Shown here: piece by piece, positions 1-9,365 of the stretch
How the letters are laid out: the number at the start of each line of letters is the position of its first letter
Position numbering within the stretch: the stretch's first letter is position 1
Assembly: GCA_030068145.1 (NCBI GenBank)
Contig: JAPJBO010000067.1
Coordinates: forward strand, 1-64,000
Direction of reading: 5' to 3'
DNA: 64,000 nucleotides
Origin: Diplonema papillatum
Lineage: Eukaryota; Euglenozoa; Diplonemea; Diplonemida; Diplonemidae
Notes under the pieces: model-generated
The model's database searches: none
What the model saw: only the letters and a program-made list of their open reading frames with translations
What the model was told of the DNA's origin: nothing
Translations under genes and position numbers: made by a program

Positions 1-94
1 ATTCCCGCGAAGAAGAGCGCTAGCATCAAACATATATGAGAGACAACTAGTGCCTGAACACGAAACTCAGATTCCCCAGCTTCTCCATCATGGT

Positions 95-175
95 TAAGAA
101 GACTGAAAGCATAGACACAAAGATAGCTCGAACAACACGAAAAGCCTCTTGTCAAAAACCCGTTTTCACATCTCT
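95..175 (+). repeat. Leader-like repeat, copy 1
   Basis: This stretch matches 49728-49815, which lies upstream of the FHA gene: both contain ACACAAAGATAGCT, CACGAAAAGCCTC and AAAACCCGTTTTCACAT in the same order. Shorter versions (AACACGAAAAGCCTCTTGAAAACTCGTTTACG) occur at about 55025-55090 and 55540-55600, ahead of two copies of a small gene. No recognisable gene follows this copy. It may be a duplicated promoter or leader, or a mobile-element piece. Confidence 0.5.
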
Positions 176-1118
176 TCTGAGACTGGACTCCGCCATGCAC
201 TCTGCGTGTTGATCGAGCGTTTTTTCCCCGCGTACACTTGCAGTCATAGCAAGCCGGTCCACTCCTATCCCCTGGAGCGTGGAATTGCCTGGAGTATACC
301 GTGGGTCAAGGAACGGAAAGGAAGCAAGCGAAACGAAGAGATAGCCGCTGTGGAGACCATCGCTACGGATTCTCTGCAAGTCTAAACTCACGGCACATCA
401 CGGTCTCTCATGGGGGGCAGCGACCGACTAGTGGTATGTCGGGGCCTGTTAGGAGTTTCTGCAGTTGAACCGATGAGAACAGCTGAGGCAGGGAGAAGAT
501 GTCTTTGGCGGACAGCACGAGCACCCGGGGGCGCTGCACGATTGCCTTGCTCCGGGAAAACGAGCTTGGGTGAGGGTATTCGCCGAGCCGGTGCAGAAGC
601 GTAATTTTGAACGAGGTGTCACGGGATAAGCCGGCAGCCGCTGCTTAACAGACGGTGTGTCATAAAGTGTCACGGGCCCGTGAACAGTGCACGCCCGCCT
701 TGGCTTCGCATTTCTTCTGACAGCAGCAAGCCCAGGAGGGGGAAACGAAAGCACGCGTCTCCGCAACTGGCGTCACCAGCGCGCAAGCGAGTGTTGATTG
801 ATTACTGCCTTACCTCGTATCTGAGCCAGTCCACCCCTCTCTTCTAGAACTGCATCGAATTGTCTGCCGCTGTCTATCACAGTCGCGCCGGCGATGCAGA
901 TTATCGCCAGATTTGAACCACCAGATCTGTCACGCCGTGCCAGCCATGTCAAAGCTGACAGTCGTACCATTCCAGGCCAACGCGGCTTTATGTTGATTCT
1001 TCAAGTCTTAGGTTTTGTCGGAAGGCCGCTGTGTTCATCGAGCCAGTCCAGACGGGGCTAGCAACGAATCAGGCCATCAGGGTCCCACAGATTCTTTGCA
1101 ATCCAATCCAAAGAGATA

Positions 1119-1284
1119 GTCACCTAAACCCCGTACACGTATACTATTTACTTATTGATTAGTAAATAATACACGGGAAAGCAAATAATAAACGAATCGA
1201 TTTATGAAACGGGTTTGCGGGAAGTAAATAATAAATGAAATTATTTATAAGAGTAAATAATATACGTGTACGGGGTTTAGTGAC
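1119..1284. mobile_element. 166-bp MITE with 36-bp TIRs and TA target duplication
   Basis: The two ends are inverted copies of about 36 bp with only a few mismatches; the shared core is TAAACCCCGTACACGTATA followed by TATTTACT. The element is flanked by TA on both sides (1117-1118 and 1285-1286), the target duplication typical of Tc1/mariner-type MITEs. The interior is AT-rich (AAATAATA repeats) and has no coding capacity. It interrupts a dispersed repeat that contains GCAGGCCATCGCTACAGATA, which continues on its right side. Placement in Tc1/mariner is inferred from the TA duplication only. Confidence 0.85.
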
Positions 1285-1286
1285 TA

Positions 1287-1345
1287 ATGCAGGCCATCGC
1301 TACAGATATTCTGCGTTCCAACCCGTCGTCTATCAGCAGTCTATC
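1287..1345. repeat. Dispersed GGCCATCGCTACAGATATTCTGC repeat
   Basis: The motif GCCATCGCTACAGATATTC and its flank recur at about 47256-47345 (twice in a row there). Diverged or inverted relatives lie near 350-380, 8536-8570, 33990-34030 and 41880-41910. The ends are not clear. The MITE at 1119-1284 is inserted at its left side. Confidence 0.5.
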
Positions 1346-1952
1346 AGCAGGGGGTGGGCCGGCTCAGTAGTATCGTCATTTAATGCGGAAGCAAAACCAC
1401 GTCGCAATAACCCCCTGTTTTGGGAGAGTCGCGACTGCGATAAGTCCTCTCTCAAAGAGAGGACTTATCCTCGCCCCCGCTCCCCCCTTTCCCATGAGCG
1501 CATAATTCAGGGATCCTCATCTCTTTCTGACTCAGCCCGAGGCCTCGGAAAGACTTCAAACCTTTTTTTTTTCCCTTCACTGCGCTTGCGACGCACGTTT
1601 TGCCGACGGTCGGAAAAAGGTAGGAAGAGGACTTTCTTGGAGGTGCAAGGCGAGCCTCGGGACCTGTGGATACACACGGCCGCCATACATACCTCCAGGG
1701 AGGCTGTCTAGTGCTCGCGGGCTATCTTGTTTATCTTGTTTCAGATTCTGCTTTTAAAAATACCGTCGTTCAAAATGAAACGTCGCAAGCAGCAGAAAAG
1801 GGAGAGAGGTGTGTGGATGAGGGGAACCTGTTTGCGTCAGAACAGTACAAACCTTCCGGGGGAAAAATTTGCGTGGGTTTCCACTCGATACAAATCTATA
1901 CGGGTGGGAAGCCTTCGGGGCGTGTCCCCGCCCTCTCCGACTCTTTTTTTTT

Positions 1953-2165
1953 TGTATAAGCACCTGCTTTGTAGGAAATGCTTGGAGACTGCCAGTTGCG
2001 ATAGATCAAAGGAGGTAAACGTGCTGTAGCCCACACGAAACACAGGTAAATCTGGGTTCAGTGGCGGGCGTAAGCGTTCAACAAAAAAGACCCACTTTGT
2101 AGTTGTATTGTTTTCTCCCCCTCCTCCTTCGAAATGAGCACAAGGCAGTCCCTCGAGTATTTTTG
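1953..2165 (+). mobile_element. B-type TIR element (introner-like), copy B1
   Basis: The left end reads T-run, GTATAAGCACCTGCTTTG, then AAATGCTTGGAGACTGCC. The right end reads AAGGCAGTCCCTCGAGTATTTTT. The inverse complement of the right end (AAATACTCGAGGGACTGCC) is an imperfect inverted repeat of the left. The internal sequence (GATCAAAGGAGG, GTGCTGTAGCCCACACG, GGGCGTAAGCGTTCAACA, a pyrimidine tract) is shared with B2, B3 and B4. There is no ORF. It abuts B2 directly, sharing the TATTTTTGTA junction. Confidence 0.7.
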
Positions 2166-2500
2166 TAGAAGCACCTGCTGTGCAGGAAATACTTGAGGAG
2201 ACTGCCAGGTGCGAAATCTCAAATGGATCTTGAATGAGAGCGACTGACGATTTCCAAAAATTGTTTAGTCTCGTGAGCGATAGTGCTGGTACTCATCAGC
2301 ATGCTGATGACTCCCCACTATCGCAACAATGCTCCAAATCTCAACGGGGGTTAAGTGCTGTAGCCCACACGAAACACATGTAAATCTGGGTTTACCAGGT
2401 GTGGCGTCCGGGCGTAAGCGTTACAACCCTGTAGTTGTATTGTTTTCTCTCCCTCTAGCCTCCGTCGAAATAAGCACAGGGCAGTCCCTCGAGTATTTCT
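2166..2500 (+). mobile_element. B-type TIR element, copy B2 with internal insertion
   Basis: It has the same ends as B1 (AGCACCTGCTGTGCAGGAAATACTTGAGGAGACTGCC at left, in two halves; GGGCAGTCCCTCGAGTATTTCT at right) and the same middle (GTGCTGTAGCCCACACGAAA, GGGCGTAAGCG). A segment of about 110 bp that the other copies lack is inserted at roughly 2235-2345 and contains a strong palindrome. Being head-to-tail with B1 suggests insertion at or near an existing end. Confidence 0.65.
2277..2324. repeat. Palindromic hairpin inside B2
   Basis: The outer stem GCGATAGTG (2277-2285) pairs with CACTATCGC (2316-2324). The inner part TCATCAGCATGCTGATGA (2293-2310) is a perfect 18-bp palindrome. It could fold as a cruciform or be the remnant of another small element. 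Confidence 0.7.
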
Positions 2501-4280
2501 GAGTTCCCGCACCAGTACGGAACACGGAGGCTGGCTCTTTTATGGGCACTCGTACACAAATATTACAGGGAGACAACGGCTTTGTGTCCGGCCAACACAT
2601 GATGCCGAAGCCAATTGACGTCAGCGCACCTCTGCACGACGAATAGCCGCCAAGACATCCACGCGCGCGTTCCGCATTATTGTCCTTTTTACTGCTGCTT
2701 CGTAAGAAATGCTCGGGTAGCCGCCGTCTCGCGAAGTACGAAGGGTGACACCAATAAAGGGACTTGGCATAACGTGGTATCACCTCATGCCGATGCCTCC
2801 CAATACCGCTGTCGAGGTTAAACTCCTCTTCAGTACCTGCCACCCCAACGACTGTGACACGCATGGCACAATACCGGGCGCTTGCGCCTGGCACGAGCAA
2901 GCATGACACAGCCGCATGAAAGGTGAGACGGGAGGCATCGGTTCACTCGTATCAAAAAAGACGATATCACTGACGCAACCGTATCTCTGTCAAACATTTC
3001 ATCAGGATCAACGCATTCTGGGGGTGGGTTGTTTTGCAGTTGCATTGTTTACGTCCCCTACCTTCTTCGATGAGCGTGATCACCACCATGTAGCGCCGCG
3101 TCATTGAAAAAAAATTGAAAGCGTGCTTGGGCCAATATATTTTCTCTTTTTCCCTCCGCAAAGCGGGCTGCGCAAGGACGAAGCTGTTGAAGCAGGGCAG
3201 AAGATGAACAAAGAAATACTCTCGGTCTGTGAGGTATGGCTGACGAGAGAAGAAGTTCAGGCCTGAAGATTCTTGAAAGATGTGTTCATTGACACGCGAA
3301 GTCGTCGAGAAGACTCTCGGGGCTGGCAGAAGGGTACACTTCGGATGCCCGTCCAACAACAGTGGAAAGGTACGCGCTAGGTGAAAATGTGCGAGTAAAG
3401 AAGTGTAAGTCTACAAGACGTGGGGGGCCCAAGAATACTCCCCTAACCTGGTGACATGCTGGTGTCAGTCATAAATTGCTACGAACCTGACTTGCTAAAG
3501 CAAGCAAGCGAAGTGTGACCAACGACGAACGAAAGAGCCATGCATGCCCCCCCGATACGTAGCTTCAAAAGAACCCATTTGACGAGGGTCACCCGGAGAC
3601 TCTAAAATCGCTATCTTATCAAGCGAACTTTAACTCTAAAATTTGGTAGTAAAAAGTGCGAGTTAAGATGTAGAAAACAGAGCTGCAGTGACCACCCGTA
3701 ACAATACACAGGGGCTAGAAGGATCGGGAAGGTGTGACTGACATTCTTTGATCCTGTTGGTTCGGGCTAGTTCAGGAGTGCTACCATTTACCGGGATATT
3801 ACTAGTCGTCGAAGCCAGCCCCACCCCGAATTATTCTGGTGTCGATTCGAGGTGGTCGTGCTCGTCTAGCTATGCGTCTTGCTCCTATTCCCTCAGTAAA
3901 CTGCAAGAATGCCTTGGCGCTTCACTTGCTGAGTTCATCATGAACTGCGCTTCGCGTGCGCTTCACTTGATCGTTGCATTTCTCAGAATGCTTCTGAAAT
4001 CCACTCATTGCAACAAAGAAAGGGGAAGAAGAAACAGGGTTTCACGTACGATGGGGTAACCCCCTAAGGTAGCCACTGATTTTGTGAGTGAACAGGCTAG
4101 CCCAGGAAGTCACGGGGGACGGAGGGTGGGAACCCAGCTCCCCTGGACCTCGCGGATACCGCGGACTGATAGGATAGCAAGCAGCGAATACCAGGATGTG
4201 GGTGGGTGGGAATTTTAGACTTTGTGTTGCTAAAACCCCAATGACCTGTTGTTTGGTCGTTACGCTGAAACATTCCCACG
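2501..4280. other. Intergenic, no supported gene
   Basis: I see no supported coding sequence. Small pieces related to the B family occur (for example a pyrimidine-rich stretch with TTCTTCGATGAGCG near 3050-3075). Everything else is unrecognised intergenic sequence with short ORFs that lack coding character. Confidence 0.5.
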
Positions 4281-4284
4281 ATGA

Positions 4285-4500
4285 ATCGTAATAGGTATGG
4301 TGGTACTTAGGGTGTACATATCCACACACGCTGTGGTGTGGTGGTGATACGGTGCCATGTACCACCCAGGATGTCCTCGTAGGTGCTCATCACGAGCTCG
4401 TGGATGTCATCAGCAGCTCGTAGTGGACCACATGAGGAGTGGTATCTACCACATACCACTACGTACGACCATTATACAACGACCCTACCAGCCATACAAT
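4285..4500. repeat. TACCAC/GTGGTA-rich inverted-repeat region
   Basis: Many short inverted motifs (GTGGTA, TACCAC, ACCACATACCAC) are packed into about 200 bp upstream of the F-box-like gene. A similar region lies at 52320-52495, just ahead of the PPR locus. This could be a shared regulatory or element-derived sequence; function is not known. Confidence 0.4.
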
Positions 4501-4773
4501 AATACCAACACCCAGCAGGCATAAACACACTCTCAAAACTCGAAGCAGGCTAAAAAAAGCGTTGTTCGGTCCGGACGAAAAAGACAAGAGCATCGGTTTG
4601 TTTCCGCGCGCGCGGTCGATTGTTTGCCCCTTATATTTACACCTGTTTTCATTTTTCAGGTTAGGAAACCGAGACACCGCCCCCGCCTACGGCCTTCCAG
4701 CCCCCCTGCACAACACATTGCAAGGGGGGCTACCCGCAAGATTGCAAGCGCTGAGAGGGAAGACCCGCGCCAA

Positions 4774-5592
4774 ATGTGTGGGGGCGCTGGGGGCGCCGCG
4801 GATGTCGTTGTTGAGATGGAAGACGGGGGGTCGGGGGATGCCTTGAGCTTGTGGTTGGCCGCGTTGGCGCAGTGTTTGGAGTTCGCTGACGGGGAGACAC
4901 TGTGGCAGTGCGGGCAGGTGGACCGGGAGTGGAGGCGGCTGAGCGTGAAGGAGTCGCTCTGGCAGGACGTGGTGAAAAGGGGCATCTCGCACAGGGTGGC
5001 GCACCGCAAGAAGTTTTCGACGGTGCCGCGCGAAGTCGGCTACTCGTTCCGCCAGCGCTGGGCGAGGGAACGGAGGTGGGATAGCCGGGTCCGAGCGCTC
5101 AACGGCGAGGGCTCTGCGGTGGTGCAAAACTTCGCTTTGCTCCCAGGCTCCTGCTTGACGGTCGACCACATCGGCCACCCAGCGTCCCACGATTCAACTG
5201 ACGGTGAGGACCCGCGGCCAAACGTCCTCCCAACCGTCAGCTTCCACTCCCACACCGCTGCGAAAACAGTTGAAACCCTGTCGCCTGTGCCTGTGTTCGG
5301 GTGTCCCACATTTGCTGTGCGGCACACGTCGGAATCCACCGACGACATCCTGCTTGCCATCGCCGAGTGCGTGCATCCGTCTCGCATCGCACCGTTCCGC
5401 AGGCTTTTGGGGGCGTACCCGCGGTTCACGATGTACAAAGGTTGCACCAGCTTCGCGCTCGACGACAGCGACGACAACATCAGCAGCTCGCATGACGTCA
5501 CCGTCTTCTACTGCGTGTCAACCGAACGTGTGGTCCGCATCCTCCTCCACGACGCCACCAACCGCAGAGCAGACCGTGGCTTTGTGAGCTGA
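4774..5592 (+). CDS. F-box-like protein
   Basis: The ORF from the ATG at 4774 to the stop at 5592 encodes 272 residues. Residues about 22-70 resemble an F-box: a leucine-rich start (LSLWLAALAQCLEFAD), a middle with LWQCGQVDREWRRLS, and the end KESLWQDVVKRG. That is the usual pattern of hydrophobics, V/C-x2-x-WR-x-L and LW. F-box proteins are substrate adaptors of SCF ubiquitin ligases and bind Skp1 through this motif; the rest of the protein would bind the substrate, but I see no WD, LRR or Kelch repeats. The frame stays open upstream to 4624, where TTTTTCAG precedes it, so a 5' exon may exist and the start is not certain. The family call rests on one short motif. Confidence 0.55.
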   Translation: MCGGAGGAADVVVEMEDGGSGDALSLWLAALAQCLEFADGETLWQCGQVDREWRRLSVKESLWQDVVKRGISHRVAHRKKFSTVPREVGYSFRQRWARERRWDSRVRALNGEGSAVVQNFALLPGSCLTVDHIGHPASHDSTDGEDPRPNVLPTVSFHSHTAAKTVETLSPVPVFGCPTFAVRHTSESTDDILLAIAECVHPSRIAPFRRLLGAYPRFTMYKGCTSFALDDSDDNISSSHDVTVFYCVSTERVVRILLHDATNRRADRGFVS

Positions 5593-5638
5593 CCCTCCCC
5601 AATTCTTCCCTTGCCATTTGGTACTCTTGTTGCGATAG

Positions 5639-5798
5639 TGACATACTGTCCTCGTGACATATTGTCCTAGTGACATATTGTCCTAGTGACATATTGTCCT
5701 AGTGACATATTGTCCTAGTGACATATTGTCCTAGTGACATATTGTCCTAGTGACATATTGTCCAAGTGACATATTGTCCAAGTGACATATTGTCCATT
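5639..5798. repeat. 16-bp tandem satellite, 10 copies
   Basis: Ten units of TGACATATTGTCCTAG run from 5639 to 5798. The first unit (TGACATACTGTCCTCG) and the last three (TCCAAG or TCCATT endings) differ by one or two bases. The array begins about 45 bp after the F-box stop codon, so it lies in or near the 3' end of that transcript. Confidence 0.95.
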
Positions 5799-6654
5799 GG
5801 AAGCATGAGCCAATGCCCCTCATCTCGCCTTCAAGACACCGTCGGCATGCTGACGGGTACCACACTATGCCAGCCTTTCGCTACGTCCCCCCTTACCATT
5901 TCCACGGCACTCCACCGCACTACCCTAGAAGCTGACAGGGCAGAAGCTGAAGTCGTGCATACAGATCGCTGCAATGGCGTTGGGTTTTCGCCTCGGTCCG
6001 GTTGCATCCACCTCGTCCCCGTGGGTTGAAGGCCATCGGATTCATCGGACGTGCATTAGCGACGGAGTAGCCATTGTGATTGCCCAAGAGGCACCACCCC
6101 CGCGTAGATGGCCACCGTCTTCGTTGAACCGTGTCTGCAGGCCTACTGTCAATTGGTTTACGTTTTTGGGAAGCGCATCCCTAGATACTATCATGGCATT
6201 GAACTCGGCAACCTGGGACAAGCAAAAGCAAGGGACAACACAAGCAAGAAGGCTGCGCTGCGAACACTCGGGGAAGCGAGATCCACGGAGCCAGCCTACG
6301 GTACCGACCTGGCACCGCGGTGCGTAGCGTGTGAGCACAGCTCCGCCGAAAAAAGAATCCACGCTGACGATGGTTAGTGTCCGTGGCGTACATGGACCGA
6401 AGCATTTTACGAAGCATCGAAGTCTGCTCGCCCCAGATACACGGGCCGCACTCAGAATAGTCCGTTAAATAAGCTTTTTGCTCGAGCCCAGAGCCTAGCC
6501 TCCTCTTTGCTCCGACCGCAGCGACAGGCAAAAGCTGCCAAGGCCCTGTGTAATAGCTGCGTTGTGAGCGCGTTCACTCTCACCCTTCTTTCAGTTGCGC
6601 GAAGGATATTACCGCGGCCGAGCGCCGTGACAACCAGCCTTTCTCATTTTCTTG
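5799..6654. other. Intergenic, no supported gene
   Basis: Short ORFs on both strands overlap each other and show no recognisable domain. I see nothing that can be called. Confidence 0.45.
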
Positions 6655-6833
6655 TTTTTTTATTGTACAAGCACCTGCTAAGGTCCTGCTTTGTAGGAAA
6701 CACTGGAGGGACGCTGCCAGTTGCGAACTCTCAAAGGAGTCCAAATCTCAAAGGAGGTAAATGTGCTGCAGCCCACACGCGAAACGCAGATAGACCTGGG
6801 TTTAGTGGTGGGCTCAAGCGCTCAACAATAATC
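6655..6833 (+). mobile_element. B-type TIR element, partial copy B3
   Basis: It starts with a T-rich run, GTACAAGCACCTGC and TTGTAGGAAACACTGGAGG...GCTGCCAGTTGCG, and continues with TCAAAGGAGGTAAATGTGCTG and CAGCCCACACG. It matches B1 and B4 to about GCGCTCAACAATA, where similarity stops; the right TIR is missing. Confidence 0.6.
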
Positions 6834-7069
6834 TTGCGGGTCGCCCCACAGTATATCGTGCTTCGATGATCGGATCAGAAGTCTCAACCCGAAATCAGCC
6901 GAAATCCAGAAATAGAAGCAGGACAAATGTTTGCTCGAAAGCACCGGTGATAAAGGGGGGGGGGGTCGAATACTAACAGTTGTTTGACACACGCTGGTTG
7001 TCTAAGTACGTGCGCTCGGCTAAGGCCGGCGCGTGGCGAGACTGGAGGCAGCAGTTAAAGTTCGGGGAA

Positions 7070-7977
7070 CAGCAAAGTTCGGGCGAAGCTAAGTTCGGGT
7101 GAAGCAAAGTTCGGGCGAAGCTAAGTTCTGGTGAAGCAAAGTTCGGGCGAAGCTAAGTTCGGGTGAAGCAAAGTTCTGGTGAAGCTAAGTTCGGGCGAAA
7201 CAAAGTTCGGGCGAAGCAAAGTTCGGGCGAAGGTGAAGCTAAGTTCGGGCGAAACAAAGTCCGGGCGAAGCTAAGTTCTGGGTGAAGCAAAGTTCGGACG
7301 TTCTGGTGAAGCTAAGATCGGGCGAAAAAGTTCGGCGAAGCTAAGTTCGGGTGAAGCAAAGTTCGGGCGAAGCTAAGTTCTGGTGAAGCAAAGTTCGGGC
7401 GAAGCTAAGTTCGGGTGAAGCAAAGTTCTGGTGAAGCTAAGTTCGGGCGAAACACGTTCGGGCGAAGCAAAGTTCTGGGCGAAGCTAAGTTCGGATGAAG
7501 CAAAGTTCTGGTGAAGCAAAGTTCGGGCGAAACAAAGCTCTGGGGGAAGCAAAGTTCGGGCGAAGCAAAGTTCGGGCGAAGCTAAGTTCTGGTGAAGCAA
7601 AGTTCGGGCGAAGCAAAGTTCGGGTCAAGCTAAGTTCGGGCGAAACAAAGTTCGGGCGAAGCTAAGTTCTGGGGGAAGCAAAGTTCGGGTGAAGCAAAGT
7701 TCTGGTGAAGCTAAGATCGGGCGAAAAAGTTCGGGCGAAGCTAAGTTGAAGGTTGTGTGCAAAAGTTCTGGTGAAGCAAAGTTCGGGCGAAGCAAAGTTC
7801 GGGTCAAGCTAAGTTCGGGCGAAACAAAGTCGGGCGAAGCTAAGTTCTGGGGAAGCAAAGTTCGGGTGAAGCAAAGTTCTGGTGAAGCTAAGATCGGGCG
7901 AAACAAAGTTCGGGCGAAGCTAAGTTCGGGTGAAGCAAAGTTCTGGTGAAGCAAAGTTGGGCGAAGTTCGGGTGAAC
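7070..7977. repeat. 16-bp minisatellite (AAGTTCGGGCGAAGCW)
   Basis: More than 50 units of about 16 bp alternate between variants AAGTTCGGGCGAAGCT, AAGTTCGGGTGAAGCA and AAGTTCTGGTGAAGCA, with occasional short or longer units. Because 16 is not a multiple of 3, the long reading frames across it on either strand are by-products of the repeat and are not called as genes. Confidence 0.95.
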
Positions 7978-8044
7978 ATTGCATGTTCATAGGACCTCCA
8001 GTCTCGAAAAATTCTCAAAAATTTCAAACCGAAAAAAACACTTC

Positions 8045-8115
8045 GCGCGGGGATCGAACCGCGGACCTGTGGGTCCGGAGACCGTCGCACTGTTGAAGTG
8101 GACCATACAGGCATG
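8045..8115 (-). pseudogene. tRNA-like sequence (Pol III box B), possibly SINE head
   Basis: On the minus strand this reads like a degenerate tRNA: a TGGTCCACTTC A-box-like region, a GGTCTCCGGA anticodon-arm region and GGTTCGATCCCCGCG, a near-perfect box B/T-arm. It is followed by a T7 run, a Pol III terminator. By position the anticodon would be CCG (Arg), but the anticodon stem does not pair properly, so this is a tRNA relic or a SINE head and not a working tRNA. Confidence 0.4.
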
Positions 8116-8425
8116 AAATCCGAAAAACGGAAAAAGCCAGCTCCGCGCTATTATCTAGTACAAAACAGTACAGTAAAAAAGTGGGGTTGGCTCGAATAGA
8201 GGCTATTCACATTGCATGTTCATAGGACCTCCAGTCTCGAAAAACACTACCACTATTTGATCCTGCTACTGTTCGGCTACCCGGAACTCTTATTAGTACT
8301 ACCAATCTTGCGGGTTGCCCTTCAATGTCTTGTGCAGGCTAAAAAGACGTAGGCAGTGTGTGTTGGTGGTAGTCGTAGAATTCCTTACCTGAATATACAC
8401 AGGATAAATACAAGTGGGAAAACGA

Positions 8426-8905
8426 TCACCCGGCACGCACAAACAAATATGTTATTATCCGACCCCCCCCTTTACTCCCCGTCGTACCCGAGCCCGAACT
8501 CAGCCGGAACCCCCGCGATGATTTTGGGATAGAATAATGAAATGCAAAGAATCTGTAGCGATTATCTGCATCGCCGGCGTCGCGGTTATCTCTTCGCACG
8601 TGACGTTTGTCATGCTTTCGCCTCTTCAGCTCGTCTTGATCGTTGCGCTCAGGCGCGTGCTCGGCGCTTCGCTTCTCCTTCGACTGCTCGTCCTCGTTCA
8701 TCGGTTGCGCGCTTCTTCACGGCGCTTGGGCGATGGCCGTGTTGTCCTCTGTGGAGTCGTCTGCCCGCTCGGCTTCGCCAGGGTCGGCTGCAGGGAATGT
8801 GGTCGCCACAAAGGAAATGACCCGAAATCCCCCGATATTTTTGCCTTTACCAGGTAGATTACCACTGGACGAAAAAAGAAGAAGAAAGAAGAAAAAGGCC
8901 GCTCC
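8426..8905 (-). repeat. Dispersed segment shared (inverted) with 33050-34035
   Basis: Read on the minus strand, this stretch matches two blocks of 33050-34035 in the same order. One contains TTCCTTTGTGGCGACCAC; the other encodes a basic peptide (NEDEQSKEKRSAEHAPERND here, NLDEQSKKKRGTKRALERAD there, then ELKRRKHD in both). Conservation of the basic peptide suggests a fragment of a gene carried by a duplicated or mobile segment. Confidence 0.55.
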
Positions 8906-9365
8906 GGGTCCCGGAACGTGACGGTCAACCACAGCTTGCAAAGCTTGAGTCGGAGGCAGTGCCACAACCCCGTCCGCTCTGCCCTGCGGCTGACCGTCTC
9001 GACGAGCTTGTGTTCAGCGCGAGCGCCAAGCCCCAAGGTGCGCCACGCCTTGATGCTTTAGTTTGGGAAATCGGTAGCCACTTGACCCGTAGGCCCGTGG
9101 CTCTGCCACCGAACAGGAATTGGCTCCCGTGTACCAGGCTTTCCCTGGTACCAAACTTCTACCACTGGACAAGAATTATAATAGGACACTGCCATCGTGT
9201 GGGCTAATCTGCCACTCGCTGCGCCGTCGAGAAAAATAAGTATGAAGTCTTCACTCAGATAGATTGCACCCAATCGCAAAACTGCTAGCAAGTTGCCGCA
9301 ACACACGATACACGCTCCTTCCAAGGTTCACTGCAATAAAAGAAGCTTTCAAAGCGAAGAGAAGC

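Larger units (their letters stand above)
7037..8239. mobile_element. TIR element carrying a minisatellite and a tRNA-like box, copy 1
   Basis: The left terminus CGAGACTGGAGG (7037-7048) is the exact inverse of the right terminus CCTCCAGTCTCG (8228-8239); an extra internal right terminus lies at 7995-8006. The order inside is a conserved left arm (CAGCAGTTAAAGTTCGGGG), a 16-bp minisatellite, a tRNA-like region on the minus strand and a right arm (GGTTGGCTCGA...CTATT). A second element with the same order lies at 62657-63280. No transposase is encoded, so it would be non-autonomous. Confidence 0.7.

Noticed and set aside
4060-4075. CCTAAGGTAGCCA as another 28S piece
   Set aside because: About 10 matching bases without any flanking rRNA similarity; chance is sufficient.
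7373-7990. ORFs with repeated ELCFARTLL or SSGEAK peptides across the minisatellite
   Set aside because: They arise from translating a 16-bp repeat and appear in several frames and on both strands.
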